Positions 1-7,484 of a stretch of 34,590 bases of DNA are shown here, piece by piece. Positions within the stretch are counted from its first letter, which is position 1, and every line of letters starts with the position of its first letter. Source of the stretch: Phyllobacterium chamaecytisi (lineage in GTDB: Bacteria > Pseudomonadota > Alphaproteobacteria > Rhizobiales > Rhizobiaceae); the NCBI RefSeq assembly GCF_020164455.1, contig NZ_JAIQWW010000033.1, forward strand, positions 1 to 34,590, in the 5' to 3' direction. Under the pieces are notes generated by a model, which was not told the origin of the DNA, did no database searches, and worked only from the letters and a program-made list of their open reading frames with translations. The position numbers and the translations under genes are program-made.

Positions 1-1726
1 ATTCGCCGGCGCGGCGTTCGGCACTCATTTGCTTCACCTGCTGGACGACCTGCTCGAGATTGTAGCTCGCAGGGTCCTGCATCGGCGGGAAGTCGACGTA
101 GCTTTGCAGCTCCTTCAACCACAACACCTGGCCGATAGGCAGGAGGTTCCAGTCGTAGATGTAGGCGGTCAAGGGTCCGGCAAGCGTGCCGCCTTGGCCC
201 ATGAGCGTCTTGATTTGCTGCCCGACCGAGGTTTCGAACGGGTCGCGCTTGATGTTGACGACCTGGGTCCAGTGGTAGGGAACCACGCCGTTGAGGAAGC
301 CTTCCGGTGAATCGGACACCATCGCGAAGTACATCTTCCAGTTCTTGTAGCGGACGGCGGAGGGGTCCTTGCCCGAATAATAGAAGAACGTGTCGCGGGC
401 GGATTTATCCGATTTACCTTCAAGAAAATCGCGCTGGTTGACGCCGTCGAGCGTCGTCTTGACGATACCGGGATAGGTGCCTTTTTCGACCTGTGCCTTC
501 AGTTCGTTGGCCTTTGGACCACCGGCGATGTCGACCAGGGTAGGCAGCCAGTCAAGCGAAGCAAAGATGTCGTTCTTCACGGTTCCGGACTCGATATGAC
601 CTGGCCAGCGCACGACCATCGGGGCACGCATTCCGCCTTCCCAAGTGGTCAGCTTGCCGCCCTTGAACGGGGTTGTGCCGCCGTCGGGGAAGGTGATGGT
701 TTCCGCGCCGTTATCGGTGGTGAAGACGATGATGGTGTTGTCGAGTTGTCCCATCTCCTCCAGCTTCTTGAGCACGTAACCGATATTGTCGTCCATCTGC
801 TTCATGCCGGCTTCGTTGACGCCCCAGTCCTTGCCGCCGGGTTCGCCCACCATGCCCATGTATTTGTCGTTCAGAACTGTAGTGACGTGCATGCGGGCCG
901 GATTGTACCAGGCGAAGAACGGCTTGTTGGTCTTCTTCGGGTCGTTGCGGTCAAGGAAATCGATGAGGTGGCTGGAGATTTCCTCGTCAACCGTCTTCGA
1001 GCGTTCCAGCGTCAGCGGGCCTTCGTCCTTGCAGGTTTGGTTGGCGGCAGTGCCGTCGGAGGACTTGCAGGCCAGCATCGGACGCGGCGGTGTCAGGCAG
1101 ATTGTTGTCTTGGGATCAACGGCCGCTGGATCTTCAGTAAGGCCGGGGATCGGCGTGTTCTTGCAGGGCGGTGCAACCGTCTGCTCTGTCGGTGTCTTGT
1201 TGATGTCGGGGAAGCTAACGCCTTGCATGGCGTCGAGGTGATAGAGATATCCCCAGAACTCATGGAAACCGTGAGCCGTCGGCAGGGAGTCCGTGTGATC
1301 GCCCAAATGATTCTTGCCGAACTCGCCGGTGTTGTACCCGAGGTCACGCAGGAACCATGACAAAGTCGGCGTTCCAGGCTTGAGGTAAGAGGGACTGCCC
1401 GGCAGCTGCGGCGGGATCATGCCCGTGCGCAGCGGGTGCATCCCGGTCAGGAACGCGTTGCGCCCTGCCGTGCAGCTCTGCTCGGCATAATAGGTCGTAA
1501 ACATCGCACCTTCATTACCGATGCGATCGATGTTGGGCGTTTCCCCGACCATCAGGCCGCGGTGATAAATACCGGGCTGCATCCAGCCGATGTCGTCACC
1601 CATGATGAAAAGGATGTTGGGCTTGTTTTGCGTGTCCTGCGCCTGTGCCGGACCAAGAGCGCTGCCGCAAAGAAGGGCCGCGGCGGTCAATGCGCCAAGG
1701 CCGTAATTCAAGAATTTGCCGTTCAT
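1..1726 (-). CDS. Periplasmic arylsulfatase (type I, formylglycine-dependent), 3' end cut by window edge
   Basis: Hydrolyses sulfate esters, probably in the periplasm. The ATG at 1726 has GGAGG 9-14 bases upstream and opens a typical Sec signal peptide (hydrophobic stretch, then GPAQAQ). NILFIMGDDIGW follows, the metal-binding start of the alkaline-phosphatase/sulfatase fold. The catalytic signature CTAGR lies at about residues 85-89; its cysteine would be converted to formylglycine. The third signature position is Ala where Pro is commoner, which the family allows. Further sulfatase blocks are GEFGKNHLGD, FTTDNGAET and the GGMRAPMVVRWPG segment. At least 575 residues are present, so only a short C-terminus should be missing. 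The gene is divergent from the histidine kinase and carries the CCTTAAG-type motif in its promoter, which suggests control by the neighbouring two-component system. The substrate (choline, aryl or carbohydrate sulfate) cannot be read from sequence. Confidence 0.9.
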   Translation of the reverse strand, partial: MNGKFLNYGLGALTAAALLCGSALGPAQAQDTQNKPNILFIMGDDIGWMQPGIYHRGLMVGETPNIDRIGNEGAMFTTYYAEQSCTAGRNAFLTGMHPLRTGMIPPQLPGSPSYLKPGTPTLSWFLRDLGYNTGEFGKNHLGDHTDSLPTAHGFHEFWGYLYHLDAMQGVSFPDINKTPTEQTVAPPCKNTPIPGLTEDPAAVDPKTTICLTPPRPMLACKSSDGTAANQTCKDEGPLTLERSKTVDEEISSHLIDFLDRNDPKKTNKPFFAWYNPARMHVTTVLNDKYMGMVGEPGGKDWGVNEAGMKQMDDNIGYVLKKLEEMGQLDNTIIVFTTDNGAETITFPDGGTTPFKGGKLTTWEGGMRAPMVVRWPGHIESGTVKNDIFASLDWLPTLVDIAGGPKANELKAQVEKGTYPGIVKTTLDGVNQRDFLEGKSDKSARDTFFYYSGKDPSAVRYKNWKMYFAMVSDSPEGFLNGVVPYHWTQVVNIKRDPFETSVGQQIKTLMGQGGTLAGPLTAYIYDWNLLPIGQVLWLKELQSYVDFPPMQDPASYNLEQVVQQVKQMSAERRAGE

Positions 1727-2115
1727 TTGCCAGTTCCTCCGTTTGAAGCTTCCAGCCTGACATCGTTCGAACGAGGTGATTGATGGAGCGCAGGACATGA
1801 CAGTGCACGTCGCGACCAACGTGTTGACCCTGATGCTCAAGCCAGAACTATCGTCGAAATTCCAGGCCCACACGCCTCCCGGTGCGCAGGTCGGCGGGAT
1901 CCTACGTAAGAGCCGTGCGAAGCGATATTGTACTTAAGGGCAAACGAGACAACGCCAGGCAATAAGGAACGTCGCCCGTGGCCCGTCAATTCGACGACCA
2001 TCCGGGGCGCACGTCGGAGCGGGCATTCCCGTGGGATCACCTACATACTTCCACTGATACCGTCCTCTGCTCAATCTGTTACTATGGGTCCGTCTTGTTG
2101 GGGGCAAGAACGTTC
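1727..2115. other. Divergent intergenic region between arylsulfatase and histidine kinase
   Basis: No credible gene is seen in these 389 bases. The region holds the minus-strand promoter of the arylsulfatase with one copy of the palindromic motif (1926-1942). The remainder is presumably leader sequence for both genes. The kinase reading frame is open back to 1978, but that extension has no signal-peptide character and is not counted as coding. Confidence 0.5.
1899..1942 (-). promoter_or_regulatory. Motif copy 1 with -10 hexamer, promoter of arylsulfatase
   Basis: On the minus strand TGCCCTTAAGTACAATA (1942-1926) matches the copy at 5108-5124 in 15 of 17 positions. The outer TTG and CAA plus the CTTAAG core make it palindromic. 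A TAGGAT hexamer (1904-1899) follows 23 bases after the GTACAA block, the same layout as the other two copies. The motif centre falls near -42, as for NarL/FixJ-type activators. Being palindromic, it might also serve the kinase gene on the other side. Confidence 0.55.
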
Positions 2116-4005
2116 ATGGTGTGCAATTGGAAGGTTCGATCGAGCCGGATTGTCCGGTCCTCGGCCGCGTTTTTTTTCCTGGTTCTCCCGATGCTGGCCG
2201 CTGGACAGGCCGTCTCGATGGAGATCGTGGGCCGGGTGCCCCGTGTCCTTATTCTTTATCCTTACGACGAACGAATAGCGGCAACGACCGAAGCGGGAGA
2301 AGCAGTGCGAAACCGGCTGCGGGAAGGGACCGCGGGCAAGGTCGATATTTTCTCGGAATTTCTCGACCTCACAAGATTTCCGGAGAAAGCCCATGTCGAG
2401 AAAATGGCGCACTTCCTCACCGACAAGTATCGCGACCGTCGGCCGGATGTGGTGATTGCGCTCAGTGACGAATCGGCGAGCTTCATTGCCACCCACCGAA
2501 ACACCGTCGCTCCAGGTGCGCGTATCGTCACCACCGGCCTCAGCAGATCCACCGCCGGGAACATACACTTGCCGGGCGATGTGATCGGAGTCTTCAACAA
2601 GGATGACATAGTAAAGACGCTCGAGATGGCGCGCGGCCTGCAGCCGAAGGCGCGGCATCTCTTCATTATCGGGGGATCGGCGGATTTGGACCGCGCGTGG
2701 CTTGCAACGGCGCGTGCCGACCTTGCGGATTTGGCCAAGAACTATGAAACCACCTACCTCGAGAACGTGACCATCGACGAGTTCGTCCAGCGTGCCGCTC
2801 GCTTTCCCCCGGACAGCATCGTTCTAGCCCTGACTATTTTTAAGGACAGCACCGGCCGTAACTTCATTCCACGCGAGGCCATCAGGCAAATTGCGGCAAC
2901 GGCTAGCGCACCGATCTACGGACCTTATCCCACTTATATCGATCACGGCATCGTCGGCGGCAACATGGTCACTTTCGAGTCTCTGGGTCTGGCCGTTGCA
3001 GACCTCGCCCTCGATGCGATTGCCGGAAACCCGATTGTCAGTGTCGACGCTGCGCCGATCTATATTGCCGATGCGAGACAACTGAAGCGTTGGGGGTTGT
3101 CGGAAAGCGATCTCCCCGCGGGAACTGTCCAATGGTTCAAGGAGAAAACCCTCTGGGAAGAGCACTGGCTGGCGGTACTCACCACAATCGCCGTCATCGC
3201 GGCGCAAGGTGTCGTGATTGCCGGCCTGCTTGTCGAACGCCGCCGCCGCCGCGCCGCGGAACTGGAATTGCGCGTCCGTCTCCTCGAACTCGTGCATCTC
3301 AACCAGTCCGCGACGGCCGGCGCGTTGACCGCCTCGATCGCGCATGAACTCAACCAGCCGCTCGGCGCGATCCGCAGCAACGCCGAGGCGGGGGAGCTGT
3401 TGCTTCGGGGCGAGACACCCGATCTCAATCTGATCAAGCAGATCCTTGTCGACATAAAAGACGACGACCAGCGGGCCGGTGACATCATCACGCGGCTGCG
3501 GGGACTGCTGAAAAAGCGCAGTGAAATCGACTGGCAGGAATTCGACCTCAACGAGGTGATCAAGAGCGCGATCAAAATCCTCCGCCCGGAGGCCGAGCGG
3601 CGAAGCATCGTGATCAGTTGCAGTGGCGCAACGGACGAATTGCGGGTGCGGGCCGACAGGGTCCATATCCAGCAAGTCATTCTCAATCTCGCCACCAATG
3701 CGATGGATGCCATGCTCGACGTGGCGTCGACCGAGAGAAGGCTGAAGTTCCAGACCCGGCTGACCAAGGGATCCAAGGTTGAGTTGTCGATTTCGGATAC
3801 CGGAGATGGCATTCCCGGCGAACAGCTCGTCGGCGTCTTTGATCCATTTTATACGACCAAGCCGACGGGAACGGGGCTTGGTCTTTCCATCGCGCGGATG
3901 ATCGTCGAAACCTATGCAGGCAAGATATGGGCCGGCAACAATCCCGAGGGTGGCGCTGTCATTCGTTTCAACCTGCCTCTCGTGCGAAGCGGGTGCGTCA
4001 CATGA
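2116..4005 (+). CDS. Sensor histidine kinase with periplasmic ABC-substrate-binding-like sensor domain
   Basis: Membrane sensor kinase of about 629 residues. The ATG at 2116 is preferred because a signal-anchor hydrophobic stretch (AAFFFLVLPMLAAG) follows; a G-run lies about 11 bases upstream. Residues about 35-345 form a periplasmic type-1 binding-protein-like fold (PRVLILYPYDE, DVVIALSDESASF, FIIGGSADLDRAW, GNMVTFESLG), as in ABC_sub_bind-type sensors. One transmembrane helix lies near 351-373, followed by a basic HAMP-less linker. The H-box is SIAHELNQPLGAI with His at about 410. ATPase blocks are NLATNAMDAM, DTGDGIPGEQ and GTGLGLSIA. Its stop overlaps the response-regulator start (ATGA), so the pair is translationally coupled. 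The ligand is unknown; the divergent sulfatase suggests an organosulfur or envelope-related signal, which is inference. Confidence 0.9.
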   Translation: MVCNWKVRSSRIVRSSAAFFFLVLPMLAAGQAVSMEIVGRVPRVLILYPYDERIAATTEAGEAVRNRLREGTAGKVDIFSEFLDLTRFPEKAHVEKMAHFLTDKYRDRRPDVVIALSDESASFIATHRNTVAPGARIVTTGLSRSTAGNIHLPGDVIGVFNKDDIVKTLEMARGLQPKARHLFIIGGSADLDRAWLATARADLADLAKNYETTYLENVTIDEFVQRAARFPPDSIVLALTIFKDSTGRNFIPREAIRQIAATASAPIYGPYPTYIDHGIVGGNMVTFESLGLAVADLALDAIAGNPIVSVDAAPIYIADARQLKRWGLSESDLPAGTVQWFKEKTLWEEHWLAVLTTIAVIAAQGVVIAGLLVERRRRRAAELELRVRLLELVHLNQSATAGALTASIAHELNQPLGAIRSNAEAGELLLRGETPDLNLIKQILVDIKDDDQRAGDIITRLRGLLKKRSEIDWQEFDLNEVIKSAIKILRPEAERRSIVISCSGATDELRVRADRVHIQQVILNLATNAMDAMLDVASTERRLKFQTRLTKGSKVELSISDTGDGIPGEQLVGVFDPFYTTKPTGTGLGLSIARMIVETYAGKIWAGNNPEGGAVIRFNLPLVRSGCVT

Positions 4006-4637
4006 CTCCCATCATTCACATCGTCGACGACGACGACTCGTTTCGAACTGCGGTGGGCCGATTGATCGCATCATATGGCTTCCGCGTGGCGTTCTATGAG
4101 TCGGGCGACCAGTTTTTGACAGCGTTGCCGACTCCGGAACCGGGTTGCATTGTCCTCGACCTCCAATTGCCCGGCTTGAGCGGTAGCGCCTTGCAAGAGC
4201 GTCTTGCCGAAACAGCGCCGCTGCTGCCGATCATCTATCTCACCGGCGAGGGCAACATCCAGGCCGGCGTGCGCGCTATCAAGGCCGGTGCCGAAGATTT
4301 CCTGGAGAAGCCAGCTTCAGGAGAGGCACTGAAGGAGGCGATCGATCGGGCCCTGCTGCAGAACGAAAGGCGGCGTGCGGAACATGACCGCGTCCATGCT
4401 CTAGAAGCTCTCGTGGCCAGCTTGACCCCGCGGGAATCCGAGGTGTTCTGTCAAATGGTCCGAGGAAAACGCAACAAGCAAATCGCCTACGCCATCAGTA
4501 CGTCGGAGCGAACCGTCAAGGCGCACCGGCACTGCGTCATGGAAAAACTGGGGGCCAAGTCGCTGGCGGAAGCGGTGTCGATCGCCGAGAGAATGGGATT
4601 GTTGGATATTTCGCCCAAGCCAATGCGCCGCGCTTGA
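4002..4637 (+). CDS. FixJ/NarL-type response regulator (receiver + LuxR HTH)
   Basis: DNA-binding partner of the upstream kinase, 211 residues. The ATG at 4002 overlaps the kinase stop by four bases. The receiver has the acidic cluster DDDD at 9-12, phospho-acceptor Asp at about 53 (VLDLQLPG), Thr 81 and Lys 103 (LEKP). A helical linker leads to a LuxR-type helix-turn-helix at about 141-200 (LTPRESEVF, NKQIAYAISTSERTVKAH, MEKLGAKS). Family members usually activate sigma-70 promoters by binding near -40. The repeated CCTTAAGG-like palindromes upstream of three nearby genes fit as its targets; this is inferred from position and symmetry only. Confidence 0.92.
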   Translation: MTPIIHIVDDDDSFRTAVGRLIASYGFRVAFYESGDQFLTALPTPEPGCIVLDLQLPGLSGSALQERLAETAPLLPIIYLTGEGNIQAGVRAIKAGAEDFLEKPASGEALKEAIDRALLQNERRRAEHDRVHALEALVASLTPRESEVFCQMVRGKRNKQIAYAISTSERTVKAHRHCVMEKLGAKSLAEAVSIAERMGLLDISPKPMRRA

Positions 4638-4647
4638 TGCTCTGCTC

Positions 4648-4691
4648 TTCCCCTTAGGACAGTATACGACGTCGTTCTTCAGCCCTATCAT
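4648..4691 (+). promoter_or_regulatory. Motif copy 2 with -10 hexamer, promoter of single-domain receiver gene
   Basis: TTCCCCTTAGGACAGTA (4648-4664) matches copy 3 in 14 of 17 positions. TATCAT (4686-4691) follows 23 bases after the GGACAG block, giving the same geometry as copies 1 and 3. It lies 62 bases upstream of the GTG at 4726. Confidence 0.5.
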
Positions 4692-4725
4692 CCAAAGCCG
4701 ATGTACCGGCTGAAAAGAGGATCAG

Positions 4726-5094
4726 GTGGAAAAGCTGCCATGGACGATTGCTGTCGTGGAGGACGATCCGAGTATGTTGAAAAGTGTTCAGCGGCTGCTC
4801 AATGTCCACGGATATACGACACAAGCATATTCGTCGGCCGAAGATTATCTGGATCGCCCCGTCACTAAAATCGACTGCCTCGTGCTCGACGTCGATCTTG
4901 GCGGCATGTCCGGGATCGAATTGCAGCGCCAATTGAGGGACGCCGGCTCAAAACTTCCGGTGATTTTCATGACCGCTCTCGAAGACGATGCTTTGGAAGC
5001 GGAAGCGGCGCGGGCAGGCTGCATTGCGTATTTGCGCAAGCCATTTGCCGCCGCCTCCCTGATCAACGCCATCGACAAGGCGTTGGCCGCTTAG
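4726..5094 (+). CDS. Single-domain response regulator (receiver only)
   Basis: CheY-like receiver of 122 residues with no output domain. The GTG start at 4726 is chosen because AGAGG lies about 6 bases upstream and the fold begins at once. Acidic residues DD 13-14, phospho-acceptor Asp 55 (VLDVDLGG), Thr 83 and Lys 105 (LRKPF) are all present, so it should be phosphorylatable. It has its own motif-bearing promoter and follows the kinase-regulator pair by about 90 bases. Such proteins can compete for phosphate from the kinase, act as a phosphate sink or signal by protein contact. Which applies here cannot be told. Confidence 0.88.
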   Translation: MEKLPWTIAVVEDDPSMLKSVQRLLNVHGYTTQAYSSAEDYLDRPVTKIDCLVLDVDLGGMSGIELQRQLRDAGSKLPVIFMTALEDDALEAEAARAGCIAYLRKPFAAASLINAIDKALAA

Positions 5095-5107
5095 GCGAAC
5101 GATTGCC

Positions 5108-5150
5108 TTCCCTTAAGGACAATAGCCACTTCTCAGCCATTCGATAGACT
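5108..5150 (+). promoter_or_regulatory. Motif copy 3 with -10 hexamer, promoter of Cys-rich/OmpA/lipoprotein group
   Basis: TTCCCTTAAGGACAATA (5108-5124) has a perfect CCTTAAGG core with near-symmetric TT/CAA flanks. TAGACT (5145-5150) follows 22 bases after GGACAA. It lies 58 bases before the ATG at 5182. It is the best-conserved of three copies in this locus. Confidence 0.55.
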
Positions 5151-5181
5151 GCCGCTGGAATCAATCTCGGGAGTATCAGCA

Positions 5182-5604
5182 ATGAACAGATCTAGTTTAA
5201 TTGGCGGGGCGATTGTGATCGCTTCGCTATCCTTGGCTGGGATTGGTCGAGCCGATACGATGAGTTATGCCGATGCGGTGACGGCGCTTGCCAAGGACTG
5301 TGGCGCGGACATCAAGAAGGTCTGTAAGGGCCTCAATCTCGGCAATAATCAAATTCAGGACTGCCTGCAGAAAAACCAAGCAAAGGTTTCGCCCACCTGT
5401 ACTTCGACGCTTGGGCAGGTGTCCGCTTCGATCCAGCAGCGGCAGGCGGCGCAGACCGGGTTCTTCAAGATATGTGCGCACGATGCCGCGCAGTACTGCG
5501 GGGGCGTCAAAGGGGAGGGCAACATTCTGGCCTGTCTGTTGAAGTCGAAACGCGTCGACAACGGCAAATGCAACCAGGCAATCACAGATGCGGGATGGCG
5601 CTAG
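5182..5604 (+). CDS. Secreted cysteine-rich repeat protein
   Basis: Exported protein of 140 residues with an N-terminal signal peptide (hydrophobic IGGAIVIASLSLAGIG, cleavage after GRA). The mature part has two similar cysteine repeats: CGADIKKVC with two more Cys in about 34 residues, and CAHDAAQYC with two more. This is the pattern of the bacterial 'cysteine rich repeat' family (Golgi-apparatus-protein-like, PF00839). Eight cysteines suggest disulfides formed in the periplasm. The ATG at 5182 is preceded by GGGAG. It is followed closely by the OmpA-like and lipoprotein genes, so an envelope role is likely. The biochemical function is unknown. Confidence 0.85.
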   Translation: MNRSSLIGGAIVIASLSLAGIGRADTMSYADAVTALAKDCGADIKKVCKGLNLGNNQIQDCLQKNQAKVSPTCTSTLGQVSASIQQRQAAQTGFFKICAHDAAQYCGGVKGEGNILACLLKSKRVDNGKCNQAITDAGWR

Positions 5605-5631
5605 ATCATGACCACAATCGAGGGAAAGAAA

Positions 5632-6190
5632 ATGTTTGTTCGTCACCTTCGCGCGGGATTGGCGCTGGGACTTCTGCTCGCCGCCGGCAACGTCTCGGCT
5701 CAGCAGCTCAGCAATCAGCAGTCTGAGCCAGATCTCCAAGGCAGCGCCCGTCATTGACCCGGCTTTGCTCACGCAGGAAGCCAATGCCAATGTTGGCAAA
5801 GGCGTTGCCGGCCAGCCAAACTGGAGCCAGCTTGCCAACCTGTCGCAGCTGCTGGTCGAGATTGATTTCGAGAATGATTCCATCGCCATCGAACCGAAGT
5901 CATACCGCACGGTCGGCCTGATCGCCGATGCGCTGCATCATCCCAATTTGATGTTTTACAAGTTCCTGGTGGTTGGACACACCAGTTCGACGGGCGATGC
6001 CAAACACAATCTGAAGCTGAGCCAGCAGCGCGCCGATGCGATTACAGAAGCCTTGGCAACAACGTTTGCCATCCCGCGCAACCGGCTTTCTTCCGTTGGC
6101 GTGGGCCAGGAGATGCCCGTCGATCCGGGTAATCCAAAGGCAGCGGACAACCGGCGCGTGCAACTGATCAACCTTGGCCGGATCAAGTAA
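5632..6190 (+). pseudogene. OmpA-family protein, signal peptide and OmpA domain in different frames
   Basis: The ATG at 5632 (GAGGG 7 bases upstream) encodes a clear signal peptide ending GNVSAQQ, but that frame stops at TGA 5755-5757. The rest of the protein continues in the next frame from about 5740: KAAPVIDPALL, then the peptidoglycan-binding OmpA C-terminal domain with VEIDFENDS, LVVGHTSSTGD, LSQQRADAITEAL, VGVGQEMP and ADNRRVQLINLG, ending at 6190. One extra base (or two lost) between about 5700 and 5750, inside the CAGCAG/CAGCAATCAGCAG repeats, explains this. It is either a recent inactivation, a sequencing error or, less likely, programmed frameshifting. An intact product would be about 180 residues, exported and bound to peptidoglycan. 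Confidence 0.75.
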
Positions 6191-6299
6191 CGGGCAATGC
6201 GACGTATCGGGCGTTTGCAGGTCGTTGTGACGGAACATCTGATTGTCATATTTGGAGAAACATCCAGCGGGGGGCTCGGTGCAATATGGGGGACACAGA

Positions 6300-6647
6300 A
6301 TGCGCGCTGCAATTTCAATATTGATACTAGCGATGATGTCTCTTACCGGATGCCAGTCGAATGGCACCACTTCTGACGGCGTGCCAGCATCAGCCGCGCC
6401 GCCTGCGATGGATGCGACCGCTACCACGGCGGAGGGCGCACCGGTCGACCTTGCCGATCTGGTAAATGCCCCTGCCGCCGGCGCTCAAGCTCAGATGCGC
6501 GCGCGCGGGTACTCGTTTACCCAACAGCAAGGTTCGATCACGTATTGGTGGAATCCCAAAACGACAATCTGCGCAACGACAGTAACCAGCAACGGGACGT
6601 TTCAAACTGTCGGAACGGCAACAATGCGCTACTGCGGCCAGCAATAA
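6300..6647 (+). CDS. Small lipoprotein, OmpA-associated family
   Basis: Predicted lipoprotein of 115 residues. The ATG at 6300 has a GGGGGA stretch 6-12 bases upstream. The signal peptide ends in the lipobox LTGC with Cys 18. An Ala/Thr-rich linker follows, then a compact domain with MRARGYSF, TYWWNP, ICATTVT and a final YCGQQ, including two cysteines that may pair. Similar small proteins with a 'RGY...WW.P...C' pattern are common in rhizobia beside OmpA-like genes. It lies about 110 bases after the OmpA reading frame on the same strand. Molecular function is unknown. Confidence 0.78.
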   Translation: MRAAISILILAMMSLTGCQSNGTTSDGVPASAAPPAMDATATTAEGAPVDLADLVNAPAAGAQAQMRARGYSFTQQQGSITYWWNPKTTICATTVTSNGTFQTVGTATMRYCGQQ

Positions 6648-7009
6648 TTATCGTGGCGCAATCAAATAGCCGGACGTCGCCTTTTGGCGCCCAGAGAAAT
6701 AATTGGAAGGCGGGTTCACCAGCCCCCAGAAACACGCGCTGGCAAAAGCATTACCGATGTCATGGTAAAATTCGCGGGGTCCGAGGCCTTCAGATCGGTT
6801 ATGTGGGTTCTGATCGAGGAACGTCATACCGACGGCTGGCACATCGGCGGTGAGCCCTTCGCTGGCCCTTCTTCGCTTATGGCAACGCGCGGTCGCGCGA
6901 AAGCTGTTTACGAGATGATCGACGGCACCCCTAGTTCCGCGACGAGTTCGCTGTGGCCACCGAAGGCGGAGGCCACTTGGCAACCAGGAGAGGCAGATGG
7001 GATCAATCA
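6648..7009. other. Non-coding or decayed DNA before the YihY fragment
   Basis: No convincing gene. A plus-strand frame opens at an ATG at 6762, but it lacks a ribosome binding site, matches no family I recognise and runs into the decayed YihY tail. The stretch is probably the degraded upstream part of that region. Confidence 0.4.
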
Positions 7010-7274
7010 GAATCCTTGGTATGGATCATTGCCTCCGCCGCTTTCACGGTCCATCTCGCCAACTTTGCAGATTGCAATGCAACCTATGACCTTGGGCGCG
7101 GTCGTCGGCCTGATGACGTGGACCTGAATCTCCTTGATAATCCCGATCTTCGGAGCCGAACTTAATGCAAAACTCGAGCAGCAAACTGCAAAGGACAGCA
7201 CCACCGGTGCACCACGTCCCATGGGAGAGCGGGGAGCGGTGGTTGCAGGCACCTTGGACGAGTCGACAGGTTAG
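7010..7274 (+). pseudogene. C-terminal remnant of a YihY/BrkB family membrane protein
   Basis: WIIASAAFTVHLANF and NATY (frame starting about 7010) are the family's last-membrane-helix region. After a frame change near 7088 the match continues with TLGAVVGLMTW, an in-frame TGA (7125-7127), IIPIFGAELNAKLEQQTA, then PRPMGERGAVVAGTL to TAG 7272-7274. In intact YihY/BrkB proteins this reads 'YGSLGAV...LLGAELNAE.E.QT..D'. The N-terminal two thirds are missing, and a frameshift plus a stop confirm decay. Confidence 0.75.
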
Positions 7275-7484
7275 GAATCGACCGTGCTGTTGATTTTCCC
7301 CTCGACGGCTCCGAGGTTACGTCTCCCGCACGGAGTCCGAGATCCGGCCGGAAAAGCTTTGGGCGGAACGCGGGGCCGAGGCTCCACGGTTGGAACGACG
7401 ACAAGTATTCCATCTAGAATCAGTTCCTGCCAACATCAGCCTTGCCGGCGTAAGCAATGTGCCAAGAGAGTTCAACTCAGCAGA

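Noticed and set aside
596..1360. Long plus-strand open frame (254 codons)
   Set aside because: It lies antisense within the arylsulfatase gene, which has catalytic motifs and a ribosome binding site; the frame is a GC-rich shadow.
2824..3675. Long minus-strand open frame opposite the histidine kinase
   Set aside because: No family motif or ribosome binding site; the kinase on the other strand is complete.
6684..7127. Plus-strand frame of 147 codons
   Set aside because: No ribosome binding site and no family; its end is the decayed YihY tail, stopped by the TGA there.
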